A stretch of DNA of 64,000 nt from Pokkaliibacter sp046614695. Lineage in GTDB: Bacteria > Pseudomonadota > Gammaproteobacteria > Pseudomonadales > Balneatricaceae. A program made the translations under genes and the position numbers. Below, one piece after another: positions 26,138 through 34,157 of this stretch (positions are counted from its first letter, which is position 1; each line of letters opens with the position of its first letter). The notes under the pieces are model-generated. The model ran no database searches and was not told the origin of the DNA. It saw only the letters and a program-made list of their open reading frames with translations. Where the stretch lies: contig NZ_JBKKHQ010000008.1 in assembly GCF_046614695.1 (NCBI RefSeq), forward strand, positions 124,001 through 188,000. Reading direction: 5' to 3'.

Positions 26138-26209
26138 ATGGCCAAACTTTATCCACATTCAGTCATGGAGTTTGCGCCGGTGTTTGGACTACATGGAGAG
26201 TCGGAGTAG
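26138..26209 (+). CDS. 23-residue micro-ORF, possible leader peptide
   Basis: ATG at 26138 follows a strong ribosome site (GGGGGA, six bases away). It encodes MAKLYPHSVMEFAPVFGLHG then ESE and stops at 26209, three bases before the next gene's start. The next gene's GGAG ribosome site lies inside its end, so the two are probably coupled. No family is recognised. Confidence 0.4.
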   Translation: MAKLYPHSVMEFAPVFGLHGESE

Positions 26210-26212
26210 CTC

Positions 26213-26551
26213 ATGCCTTATATCAAGCGTGATGAAGGCGGTAAGATTGCCGCTATTTTTGCCCAGCCTGAAGAGCAGGCTAAAGAACAGCTTGCTGCCG
26301 ATGATCCTGAATTGCTGGCATTTTTGCATCAGGATGATAGCCATTCCAAAGCTTACATGCGTCAGTCTGACGTCGAGTTACAGCGTGTTCTGGAAGACGT
26401 TATCGATCTGCTGATCGACAAAGGGGTGCTGATGTTCACGGATCTGCCCGCTCAGGCACAGCGCAAACTGGTTGGTCGTAAGCGGGTACGTCAAACCATG
26501 CAAACCAAGAGTACGCTTTTTAGTGACGAGGACGATCAGCTGTTGCTCTGA
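26213..26551 (+). CDS. Small conserved protein, annotated elsewhere as 'tryptophan synthase beta-like'
   Basis: The 112-residue cytoplasmic protein begins MPYIKRDEGGKIAAIFAQPE and contains LLAFLHQDDSHS, LQRVLEDVIDLLIDKGVLMF and TDLPAQAQRKLVGRKRVR. This matches a small gammaproteobacterial family often given the misleading name 'tryptophan synthase subunit beta-like'. It has none of the PLP-binding residues of TrpB and is far too short for it. Its function is unknown. It lies 90 bases before the mevalonate operon and may be co-transcribed with it. Confidence 0.7.
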   Translation: MPYIKRDEGGKIAAIFAQPEEQAKEQLAADDPELLAFLHQDDSHSKAYMRQSDVELQRVLEDVIDLLIDKGVLMFTDLPAQAQRKLVGRKRVRQTMQTKSTLFSDEDDQLLL

Positions 26552-26640
26552 TTCCCGTGTAATTGCATTGCTTACCCTGGCTGGCTAAAATCGCCGCTCT
26601 TTTGTGCCTGTATCCATGAAGCCTGGACGGCTTGGCAGGT

Positions 26641-27717
26641 ATGCCTTTCTCACTGCTGACAGGTCAGCGATCGCTTATGAAAGCGCACAAGATTTCCTCT
26701 GCCCCCGTACCGATGCGCTGGGTTGGCCCTATCGCCATTTCCGGTAATGTCCTGACTGATTCGCTGTCAGTCCCACTGGCGACCTATGAGTCTCCACTTT
26801 GGCACTCTGTGGGCCGTGGTGCGCGGGTGTCCCGCCTTTGTGAAGGCGGTATTAAAACCACCCTGATTGATGAGCGTATGACTCGCTCAATTCTGCTGGA
26901 AGCCGCTGATGCTGGTGTGGCCTTGAATGCCTGGCAGCGTCTGCAAGGTCTGCGAGACGAAATGCAGGCTGTTGTCAGTCAAAGCAGCCGCTTTGCAAAG
27001 CTTATCGATCTTCATCATCAGATCGTGGGTAACCTTCTTTATATTCGGCTCGAGTTCACCACTGGTGATGCTTCCGGACATAACATGGTGACCAATGCCG
27101 CGGATCATCTGATGCGCTGGTTTATGGAGACCTTCCCGGAACTGAGTTATGGCTCCATTTCCGGTAACTATTGCTCGGATAAGAAAGCAACAGCGGTCAA
27201 TGGCATTCTGGGGCGTGGTAAAAATGTTGTGGCAGAGATCCTGATTCCGCGGGACATTTGTGAACGTCGCCTGCTGACCACTCCTGAGAAAGTTGTTGAT
27301 CTTAATATCAAGAAGAATCTTCTCGGCACTCTGATGGCAGGTGGTATTCGAAGTGCGAACGCTCACTATGCCAATATGCTACTGGCTTTCTATATGTCGA
27401 CGGGTCAGGATGCGGCGAATATCGTCGAGGGTTCCCAGGGTGTGACCCATGCTGAAGTGCGTGAGGGCAATTTATATTTTTCCTGTACCTTGCCCAATCT
27501 GATCGTCGGAACTGTAGGAAATGGCAAAGGCCTTGATTTTGTTGAAGATAACCTCCAACAACTAGGCTGCCGTGAAGAGCGAGAGCCCGGTGCCAACGCT
27601 CGCAGGCTTGCTGCGATTTGTGCCACGGTAGTTCTTTGTGGTGAGCTTTCCCTGCTTGCCGCCCAGACCAATCCTGGTGAGTTGATGCAGGCACATATTC
27701 AATTGGAGCGTGGATGA
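26641..27717 (+). CDS. Hydroxymethylglutaryl-CoA reductase, class I-like
   Basis: The enzyme makes mevalonate from HMG-CoA with NAD(P)H, the committed step of the mevalonate route. Visible blocks are TGDASGHNMVTNAADHL (variant of DAMGMN), ISGNYCSDKKATAVNG with the catalytic lysine, SQGVTHAEV, PNLIVGTVGNGKGL, TGQDAANIVEG with the catalytic aspartate, and a late QAHIQL histidine. GNYC.DKK is class I-like (eukaryotic/archaeal type), with no membrane anchor. The start is uncertain: ATG 26641 or 26677 are both possible with weak ribosome sites, and a TTG at 26632 is less likely. It overlaps the isomerase gene by four bases (ATGA). Confidence 0.9.
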   Translation: MPFSLLTGQRSLMKAHKISSAPVPMRWVGPIAISGNVLTDSLSVPLATYESPLWHSVGRGARVSRLCEGGIKTTLIDERMTRSILLEAADAGVALNAWQRLQGLRDEMQAVVSQSSRFAKLIDLHHQIVGNLLYIRLEFTTGDASGHNMVTNAADHLMRWFMETFPELSYGSISGNYCSDKKATAVNGILGRGKNVVAEILIPRDICERRLLTTPEKVVDLNIKKNLLGTLMAGGIRSANAHYANMLLAFYMSTGQDAANIVEGSQGVTHAEVREGNLYFSCTLPNLIVGTVGNGKGLDFVEDNLQQLGCREEREPGANARRLAAICATVVLCGELSLLAAQTNPGELMQAHIQLERG

Positions 27718-28736
27718 CCGACTCCACCAACGACCGCAAGATCGAACATATCCGTGTTATCGAAGATGATGCGGGTGTGGATCGTGATGGGCAGCATTTC
27801 GAGCGTTACCAGTTGATGCACCGGGCATTGCCCGAGATCAATCTGGAAGACGTCGATACCCGTGTAGAGTTATTTGGTAAAACCCTTTCTTTCCCGTTAC
27901 TGATTTCCTCTATGACCGGGGGTGATCATGCATTGGTTGAGCGGATAAATCGCCACCTTGCCGAGGCAGCAGAGATTACCGGTGTTGCTATGGGAGTGGG
28001 TTCCCAGCGTGTGATGTTTACTCATCCTGCAGCACGTCGCAGCTTTGAACTGCGTGATGTTGCACCGACAGCGCTACTGCTTGGGAATGTCGGTGCGGTT
28101 CAGCTGAATTATGGTTTCACTGATCAGCACTTGAATGATGCGCTGGATGTACTCAAGGCAGACGGCCTTTTTTTGCACGTCAACCCCCTGCAGGAAGCGA
28201 TTCAGCCAGAGGGAGATACCCGTTTTTCTGGTCTGACTGAACGCATCGCTGATGTCGTTGGCCGCATTGATGCACCTTTGATCCTCAAAGAAGTCGGTAG
28301 TGGTTTGAGTCCTGCCGATATTGAACTCGGGCTCAAAGCCGGTATTCGCTTTTTTGATCTCGCGGGTACGGGCGGGACCTCATGGAGTCGTATCGAGCAT
28401 CATCGGCGTTCGTCTGGTCAGCTCGGGTTACGTTTTCAGGACTGGGGTTTGCCCACACCTGTCGCGCTGGAAATGAGTCGTCCTTATCATTCCCAGGCAA
28501 CTTTTTTTGCCAGTGGCGGCTTGCGAAGCGGATTGGATATGATCAAATCCGTTATACTTGGCGCTCGGCTATGCGGGCTGGCGGCCCCATTTTTAGCACC
28601 TGCCATGATCTCGACAGAAGCTGTCGTTCAGGAAATTGAAGTGCTCAGGCAGGAGTTTCGCGTCGCCATGTTTTTGCTGGGCGTTTCGACGTTTGATCAG
28701 CTCCATCGGAATGAAGCCCTACTATGGCGCAGGTAA
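27714..28736 (+). CDS. fni: Type 2 isopentenyl-diphosphate isomerase (FMN-dependent)
   Basis: The 340-residue TIM-barrel flavoenzyme interconverts IPP and DMAPP. Diagnostic blocks are LISSMTGGDHALVERINRHL, GVAMGVGSQRVMF, HVNPLQEAIQPEGDT (binding the diphosphate and Mg2+), LKEVGSGLS, FDLAGTGGTSW and ASGGLRSGLDMIKSVILGA. The length matches Fni. It overlaps the HMG-CoA reductase gene by four bases, and HMG-CoA synthase follows 19 bases later. Confidence 0.95.
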   Translation: MTDSTNDRKIEHIRVIEDDAGVDRDGQHFERYQLMHRALPEINLEDVDTRVELFGKTLSFPLLISSMTGGDHALVERINRHLAEAAEITGVAMGVGSQRVMFTHPAARRSFELRDVAPTALLLGNVGAVQLNYGFTDQHLNDALDVLKADGLFLHVNPLQEAIQPEGDTRFSGLTERIADVVGRIDAPLILKEVGSGLSPADIELGLKAGIRFFDLAGTGGTSWSRIEHHRRSSGQLGLRFQDWGLPTPVALEMSRPYHSQATFFASGGLRSGLDMIKSVILGARLCGLAAPFLAPAMISTEAVVQEIEVLRQEFRVAMFLLGVSTFDQLHRNEALLWRR

Positions 28737-28755
28737 CAGGAACCGAGTCCTTTTT

Positions 28756-29928
28756 ATGAAGGTTGGCATTGAAGATATCTGCTTTTACACCGCGAATTAT
28801 GTTTTGGACATGGCGGTTTTGGCCGATGTTCACGGTATTGAAGTAGAAAAGTTTTATCAGGGCATTGGTCAGGTTGAAATGAGCATGGCTGCGCCCGATG
28901 AGGACATCGTGACGTTAGCCGCAGCGGCTGCCAAACCTATTGTTGAAAACCATGATATGAGCCAGCTGCGTACCGTACTGGTCGCTACCGAAAGTGGTAT
29001 TGATCAGTCCAAGTCCGCGGGGGTTTATGTTCATAACCTTCTGGGGTTGCCATCGCACTGCCGTGTTCTGGAAATGAAGCAGGCTTGCTATAGCGCTACC
29101 AGCGCCTTGCAAATGGCCTGTAGCCTGGTGGCTCGTCAACCAGAGCAGAAAGTGCTGGTGATCGCGACAGATATCGCCCGATATGATCTCAATTCATCCG
29201 GTGAGCCGACTCAGGGCTGTGGCGCGGTGGCAATGTTGGTGGGAGCCAATCCTAAACTTCTGGAAATCGAACCTGTGTCAGGTCTCTTCTGTGAAGATGT
29301 GATGGATTTCTGGCGACCCAATTATCGCAGTACGGCGTTGGTGGATGGCAAGTACTCCACCAAAGTGTATCTGCGCTCACTGAAGCAGGCATGGCAGGAC
29401 TATCAGGAGCAGGGTGGCCACAGTGCTGATACTTTCTCTTATTTTTGCTACCACCAGCCCTTTACGCGTATGGCCCAGAAGGCTCATACCCACTGGCTGA
29501 AGCAGGTCAAAAAGGAGTTGTCTGCTGAAGCCATTGAGCAGCAACTGGAGCCATCGCTGGTCTATAACCGACGTATTGGTAACAGCTATACGGCTTCCAT
29601 GTATATCGGTTTGGCCTCTCTCCTGGATAACACTCAGGAGAATCTGGATAACAAGCGTATTGGCCTTTTTAGTTATGGTTCCGGGTGTGTCGCCGAATGG
29701 TTTGCCGCCAAGGTGCAGCCTGGCTACCGTGAATACCTGCGCACGGCATATCATCAGCAATTGCTGGAGAGCCGAACCGCTATTGATTACCCGACTTATC
29801 GCCGACTTTATGAGTTTCCTAATCCGACGGATGGCGGCGATCATCAAAACCCTCATGAGACCACTGGGCCTTTCCGCCTGAGTGCTATCAGCCAGCATAA
29901 ACGCCTCTACGAAAAGACCTCTTCATGA
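28756..29928 (+). CDS. Hydroxymethylglutaryl-CoA synthase
   Basis: The 390-residue thiolase-fold enzyme condenses acetyl-CoA with acetoacetyl-CoA. The start MKVGIEDICF at 28756 has AGGAA upstream; in-frame starts inside fni are rejected. The catalytic acid lies in VATESGIDQSKSAG, the acyl-cysteine in LEMKQACYSATSALQMAC and the histidine in YFCYHQPFTRMAQKAH. Later blocks are RIGNSYTASMYIGLASLL and IGLFSYGSGCVAEWF. It ends in an ATGA overlap with the next kinase. Confidence 0.95.
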   Translation: MKVGIEDICFYTANYVLDMAVLADVHGIEVEKFYQGIGQVEMSMAAPDEDIVTLAAAAAKPIVENHDMSQLRTVLVATESGIDQSKSAGVYVHNLLGLPSHCRVLEMKQACYSATSALQMACSLVARQPEQKVLVIATDIARYDLNSSGEPTQGCGAVAMLVGANPKLLEIEPVSGLFCEDVMDFWRPNYRSTALVDGKYSTKVYLRSLKQAWQDYQEQGGHSADTFSYFCYHQPFTRMAQKAHTHWLKQVKKELSAEAIEQQLEPSLVYNRRIGNSYTASMYIGLASLLDNTQENLDNKRIGLFSYGSGCVAEWFAAKVQPGYREYLRTAYHQQLLESRTAIDYPTYRRLYEFPNPTDGGDHQNPHETTGPFRLSAISQHKRLYEKTSS

Positions 29929-30920
29929 TTCATGCTTCAGCTCCCGCTAAGATCATTCTTAGCGGTGATCACTCCGTTGTTTATGGCGCGCCAGCGCTGG
30001 TCGCCGCTATTTCACCTCGCGTTAAAGTGACATTGCAGGAGCTGCCAGAGCCCATCGTGCGGCTTCATGCCGACGGTCAGCACGCCGAGATGAGTATTCC
30101 GGACTGTCTTGAGCTGCAGGCTGAACTGGATGAGCTTCATGATGACTTTATGGAAGGTGAAATTAGTGTTCATGATGTTCTGGAGTCTGGCAGCGAGCTG
30201 TTTTTTTACGCCTTGAGCCAGTGGCTTCAGCCTGATGCTCGCAAAGGTGTCGAGCTGTGGATGGACTCTCCCATTCCTATTGGCTGTGGCCTCGGTTCCT
30301 CTGCAGCCACCATTGCGGCGGTTTGCTGTGCTGCGGGCAAGTTTTTTGGTGAGCCTCTTGAAGACTTGCAGTCTCTCGTCGCTCAGGTTCGTTTTATTGA
30401 GCGTCTTCAGCATGGGCGCGGCAGTGCGCTGGATGCCTCCGCGGTCGTCTTCGGTGGCGTGGTGCATCTGGCAGATACCCTGACTGAACAAGCACCGCTG
30501 GATAACAACTGGTGGGTCGTTCACACCGGGAAACCAGCCAGCTCTACCGGGGAGTGTGTGGCTGCCGTTCGCGAAAAGTATGAAGACAGCCCAATCTGGC
30601 AACGTTTTTCTGAAGTGACGAACCGATTCCAGGCGGCAATGACTGCTGGTGATGAGCCCGCGCTGGCTCAGGCGATTAAAGATAATCAGCGTTTATTGGA
30701 AGAGCTGGGCCTTGTGCCGGAGCGCGTACAGTCTTTCGTGCGACGCATTGAGATTGCCGGTGGTGCAGCGAAAATATGCGGTGCGGGTTGCATCGTCGGT
30801 GAGGGCGCTGGGGCGGTTCTGGTTCGTGGTGTTGATCCTACGACGCTGGCGGAAGAGGCTGGCTACGGCTGTCAGCCCATCATCGGAGATAGGCATGGCG
30901 TCCGACTGGAACCGGCTTAA
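29925..30920 (+). CDS. GHMP kinase, probable mevalonate kinase
   Basis: The 331-residue kinase has the three GHMP motifs: ASAPAKIILSGDHSVVYGAP, the ATP loop PIPIGCGLGSSAATIAAVCC and the C-terminal GGAAKICGAGCIVGEGAGAV. 'GDHSVVYG' is closest to the 'GEHAVVYG' of mevalonate kinases, so I assign mevalonate to mevalonate-5-phosphate. A second GHMP kinase follows with 26 bases of overlap. The two roles (mevalonate and phosphomevalonate kinase) could be swapped. Confidence 0.8.
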   Translation: MIHASAPAKIILSGDHSVVYGAPALVAAISPRVKVTLQELPEPIVRLHADGQHAEMSIPDCLELQAELDELHDDFMEGEISVHDVLESGSELFFYALSQWLQPDARKGVELWMDSPIPIGCGLGSSAATIAAVCCAAGKFFGEPLEDLQSLVAQVRFIERLQHGRGSALDASAVVFGGVVHLADTLTEQAPLDNNWWVVHTGKPASSTGECVAAVREKYEDSPIWQRFSEVTNRFQAAMTAGDEPALAQAIKDNQRLLEELGLVPERVQSFVRRIEIAGGAAKICGAGCIVGEGAGAVLVRGVDPTTLAEEAGYGCQPIIGDRHGVRLEPA

Positions 30921-31836
30921 GGTTTCCGCACCTGGCAGCCTGATGGTGATGGGGGAGCATGCTGTTCTTCATGACCAGTGGGCCATTGCCACAGCGGTTG
31001 ATCGCCGTATTGAGCTGAGTCTGGTGCCCCGCGATGACCGCAATGTCATTATTCGATCTTCTCTGGCGAACTACGAAGCCAGCCTCAATCAGCTGCTGCC
31101 TCATCCTCAATTGAAGTTCGTGCTTGAAGCCATTGCTCAAGCGCATCCCAGCCAGGGCTTTGAGGTCGATATTGAATCTGCTATCGACCACACCGTAGGA
31201 CTTGGCTCCTCGGCAGCGGTGACCGCTGCAATGGTGGCTGCGTTAGCCTTTTGGGAGAATCCAGCGCTGGCAGATGATAAAGCGCTGTTGCTTCAACGTG
31301 CTCATGAAGTCGTACTTGCTGTTCAGGGAAGAGGGTCGGGCACTGACCTTGCTGCCAGTGTTTATGGTGGCCTGCTTGGGTATCGCGTTGATGGCCGTCA
31401 GGTGAAACCCTTACCCGCAATATGGCCCATAACACTGGTGTATTGTGGGTATAAGACGCCGACTCCTGAGGTATTGCAGAAAGTCCATGATGAGGCCGCG
31501 CAATGCCCTTCGCTTTACTCGGGGATTTATCACCTCATGGGACAGGCCGCCGAGCAGGCTATGACGGCTGCCGAGCTGGGCAACGATGAACTTTTCATGC
31601 GTTGCATGCAGATGCAACACGGTTTGCTTGATGCGCTGGGTGTGTGTGATGAAACCCTGGCGGACATTGTGTATCACCTGCGCCAACTTCCCGGCGTAAG
31701 TGCCGCCAAGATCTCAGGCTCAGGCCTTGGAGACTCAGTGCTGGCACTTGGCCACACTTCGGCAGAATTACCCTGGCAGTCCATTGCCGTTTCCATGAGT
31801 TCACGAGGAGTGGAAGTTGTCCCTGAGTCCATCTGA
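30895..31836 (+). CDS. GHMP kinase, probable phosphomevalonate kinase
   Basis: The 313-residue kinase starts MASDWNRLKVSAPGSLMVMG at 30895, inside the end of the previous gene. Motifs are GEHAVLHDQWAIATAVDRRI, DHTVGLGSSAAVTAAMVAAL, VQGRGSGTDLAASVYGG and LPGVSAAKISGSGLGDSVLA. The pathway needs one more kinase between mevalonate-5-phosphate and the decarboxylase, and this is the only candidate here. By sequence alone it could also be a mevalonate kinase. Family is certain; substrate is by elimination. Confidence 0.7.
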   Translation: MASDWNRLKVSAPGSLMVMGEHAVLHDQWAIATAVDRRIELSLVPRDDRNVIIRSSLANYEASLNQLLPHPQLKFVLEAIAQAHPSQGFEVDIESAIDHTVGLGSSAAVTAAMVAALAFWENPALADDKALLLQRAHEVVLAVQGRGSGTDLAASVYGGLLGYRVDGRQVKPLPAIWPITLVYCGYKTPTPEVLQKVHDEAAQCPSLYSGIYHLMGQAAEQAMTAAELGNDELFMRCMQMQHGLLDALGVCDETLADIVYHLRQLPGVSAAKISGSGLGDSVLALGHTSAELPWQSIAVSMSSRGVEVVPESI

Positions 31837-32836
31837 TGCATTTCTGAGCTATCTTCCTAAGCGGACTTCTTCTTTGAAGGTCTCGGCCGAGGCTTTTGCT
31901 CCTTCAAACATTGCCCTGTGCAAGTATTGGGGGAAGCGAGATCCTGCACTGAATCTTCCGGTCAACAGCTCACTGTCCATAAGCCTTGGCTCTCTGGGGA
32001 CTTCAACCCGTGTGACGGTCATCGATAGCGATCAGGATCAGGTCGTGCTGAATGGTCAAGTACAGGCAGCGGACTCCGCATTTGTACGTAAATGCAGCGC
32101 CTTTGTGGATCATTTTCGCCAGATCGAGCCGGTTCGGGTTCGCATCGAGACCGAGAACAACATTCCTACCGCTGCCGGGCTTGCCTCCTCTGCCTCAGGT
32201 TTTGCTGCCTTGACGCTGGCGCTCGCTAAACTTTATGGCTATGAGCTGGTGGGGCCTGCGTTGTCACGAATTGCCCGCATGGGAAGTGGAAGTGCGTCGC
32301 GGTCTCTTTATCAGGGGTTCGCTGAATGGGAAATGGGTGCCAAAGATAACGGCTCTGATTCTCAGGCTATTGCGTTGTCGCAGCAGTGGCCATCGCTGCG
32401 TGTCGGGGTGCTTGAAGTAACGCGGGATGCCAAAACGGTGGACTCGCGCAGCGGAATGAACCGGACGACGCAAACCAGCCATCTTTATTCTGCCTGGCCG
32501 CAGCAGGCGAAAGAAAATCTGCTTACACTCAAAGCCGCCATTGCTGAGCAAGATATCCACCAGCTGGGTGCTACAGCAGAGCAGAATGCACTCAGTATGC
32601 ACGCTACGATGGTGTCCTCCTGGCCACCGCTGCTGTACTGGCAACCTGACAGCGTTAAATTAATGCATCAGGTCTGGCAGTGCCGTGAATCGGGAGTGCC
32701 GGTTTATTTCACTATGGATGCGGGTCCAAACCTCAAGCTGCTCTTTGAGGAATCTGCCCAGTCCGATATCGAAGCAGCATTTACCGGACTTGAGGTCGTG
32801 AATCCCTGGGCGGGGCCGTGTCCTCTCAACGATTAA
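31817..32836 (+). CDS. mvaD: Diphosphomevalonate decarboxylase
   Basis: The 339-residue GHMP-fold enzyme makes IPP by ATP-driven decarboxylation. It shows APSNIALCKYWGKRDPALNL, LPVNSSLSISLGSLGT, TENNIPTAAGLASSASGFAA, RIARMGSGSASRSLYQGFAE and FTMDAGPNLKLLFEE, all typical of MvaD. The start is TTG at 31817 with AGGAG seven bases upstream, 20 bases inside the kinase gene; no ATG lies nearby in frame. Its end overlaps the HAD gene by 19 bases. Confidence 0.93.
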   Translation: MSLSPSDAFLSYLPKRTSSLKVSAEAFAPSNIALCKYWGKRDPALNLPVNSSLSISLGSLGTSTRVTVIDSDQDQVVLNGQVQAADSAFVRKCSAFVDHFRQIEPVRVRIETENNIPTAAGLASSASGFAALTLALAKLYGYELVGPALSRIARMGSGSASRSLYQGFAEWEMGAKDNGSDSQAIALSQQWPSLRVGVLEVTRDAKTVDSRSGMNRTTQTSHLYSAWPQQAKENLLTLKAAIAEQDIHQLGATAEQNALSMHATMVSSWPPLLYWQPDSVKLMHQVWQCRESGVPVYFTMDAGPNLKLLFEESAQSDIEAAFTGLEVVNPWAGPCPLND

Positions 32837-33579
32837 GTTCTTGGGAATCCATTGAGGGCGTCATTCTGGATAAGGATGGCACGCTGGTGGATTTTTATCC
32901 GACCTGGACGCCGCTTTATCTCTGCGCGCTTGAAGCGCTATCAGCCGCTTTTTCCTGTCCTTTGTCGAACCTGCTTACAGTCAGCGGCTTTTCACCTCGG
33001 GGTGAGCGCTTGGCAAGTGACTCTCCACTGGTGCACGCGACGCCGGATACCATTCTTGCGCTATGGGCGTCAGCGCTTGAGCAGGATTCCATTGAACCGC
33101 TGCGACCGGTGGTGGACAGGGTGTTTGCTGAGCATTACTTGTTCTCCTTAGTGCCGCCGGGTGACTTGCCAGCGTTGTTCGGTAAGCTGTCAAAACAAGA
33201 GTTACGGCTGGCGCTGGTGACGTCTGATTCGACGCGTTATGCCGAAGGTGCTGTAGCAGCGCTCGGTATTAGTCGTTGGGTGAGCCCGGTGATTGGGTCG
33301 GATGCCGGTTTTCCCCCCAAGCCTTCTGCCGCTATGGCTATTGAGTGTTTGAAGCAATGGCGGTTGGAGCCTCATCAGGTTGCCGTTATTGGCGACCACC
33401 CGCGGGACCTGCAGATGGGAAGGGCGCTAGGTGCTGGCCGTGTTGTTGGTGTGTTAAGCGGGTCAAGTCGGGAAGATGAGCTTGCTCCCTGGTGCGATGA
33501 AGTCTGGTCTTCCCTGATGAATCTTGAGTTTCTTGCAGAGCTGAAGTTAAAAAAAACCCGGCGGGGGAGCCGGGTGTAA
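32818..33579 (+). CDS. HAD-family phosphatase ending the mevalonate operon
   Basis: The 253-residue enzyme starts at GTG inside the mvaD end. HAD motifs are complete: I VILDKDGTLVDF (nucleophile and acid/base Asp), II LALVTSDSTRYAEGA, III KPSAAMAIECLKQW with its Lys, and IV VAVIGDHPRDLQMGRALGAG. The cap is of the Gph/phosphoglycolate phosphatase kind. The tight overlap suggests work on a mevalonate-pathway or prenyl phosphate, but a general sugar-phosphate or phosphoglycolate phosphatase remains possible. The final codons contain the phasin terminator of the opposite strand. Confidence 0.85.
   Translation: MSSQRLSSWESIEGVILDKDGTLVDFYPTWTPLYLCALEALSAAFSCPLSNLLTVSGFSPRGERLASDSPLVHATPDTILALWASALEQDSIEPLRPVVDRVFAEHYLFSLVPPGDLPALFGKLSKQELRLALVTSDSTRYAEGAVAALGISRWVSPVIGSDAGFPPKPSAAMAIECLKQWRLEPHQVAVIGDHPRDLQMGRALGAGRVVGVLSGSSREDELAPWCDEVWSSLMNLEFLAELKLKKTRRGSRV
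33548..33577 (-). terminator. Terminator of the phasin gene, inside the HAD gene's 3' end
   Basis: ACCCGGC (33556-33562) and GCCGGGT (33569-33575) form a stem, followed on the minus strand by eight T. It lies about 65 bases past the phasin stop. Confidence 0.85.
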
Positions 33580-33640
33580 GACGAGTAAGCACACTTACTC
33601 TCAAGCCGGGATGCCGCAAGAATGCATCCCAATTGCCAAA

Positions 33641-33997
33641 TCAAGCCTTGAACTGGGTCATCCAGCTCTTCATGACGCCGCTGTATACATCAGTCAGCTC
33701 ATCCATCACCTTCGCGGTTTCATCTTTTGCGCTCATCATGATGGATGTTTGCTTCTGGGCATTTTCCATCAGTTTGCTGTCCAGGTTTTTTGCGTAAACC
33801 GCCTGAGCGTCAACGAACGCGACCATGTCTTTGCAGCCAGCCAGTTGCTTGGACTGTTGCAGGCTGGAGGACATCAGTTCGCGGGTATATTCGGAATATT
33901 CCTTGATCAGACTCTCAGCCGTTTTTTTGCTAATGGTGCTCAGTTCCATCATGGGCTGGTAAGCTTTTTTCATGTCTTCAAAGAATGACTTATACAT
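33641..33997 (-). CDS. Phasin (PHA granule-associated protein)
   Basis: The 118-residue helical protein starts MYKSFFEDMKKAYQPMMELS at 33997 with GAGGAG upstream; longer in-frame starts lack a site. The stretches ISKKTAESLIKEYSEYTREL, MSSSLQQSKQLAGCKDM, FVDAQAVYAKNLDSKLMENA and VMDELTDVYSGVMKSWM match the phasin family, which coats polyhydroxyalkanoate granules. It is monocistronic with its own terminator. The acetoacetyl-CoA reductase-type gene at the window's right end is consistent with PHA storage. The PHA synthase is not in the window. Confidence 0.8.
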   Translation of the reverse strand: MYKSFFEDMKKAYQPMMELSTISKKTAESLIKEYSEYTRELMSSSLQQSKQLAGCKDMVAFVDAQAVYAKNLDSKLMENAQKQTSIMMSAKDETAKVMDELTDVYSGVMKSWMTQFKA

Positions 33998-34116
33998 AAA
34001 GGCGCTCCTCATGTTGCGCTGCACAATAAATTTATAGAGCAAATATTAACCAGTTAGAGGCAACTGTCAACGTCATTTTGTTGCAGTGCAAAATGGATTC
34101 GAGACTTTTTAGGCAT

Positions 34117-34143
34117 AAAAAAAGCCGCTTCAAAGCGGCTTTT
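34117..34143 (-). terminator. Terminator of the ackA-pta unit
   Basis: AAAGCCGCTT (34121-34130) and AAGCGGCTTT (34133-34142) pair around a very short loop, with seven T following on the minus strand. It lies 15 bases after the pta stop. Confidence 0.88.
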
Positions 34144-34157
34144 GCAATAAGAGGATT

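Noticed and set aside
26213..26551. Tryptophan synthase beta function
   Set aside because: The protein is 112 residues with no PLP-binding lysine context or TrpB fold signature; the name is inherited from databases.
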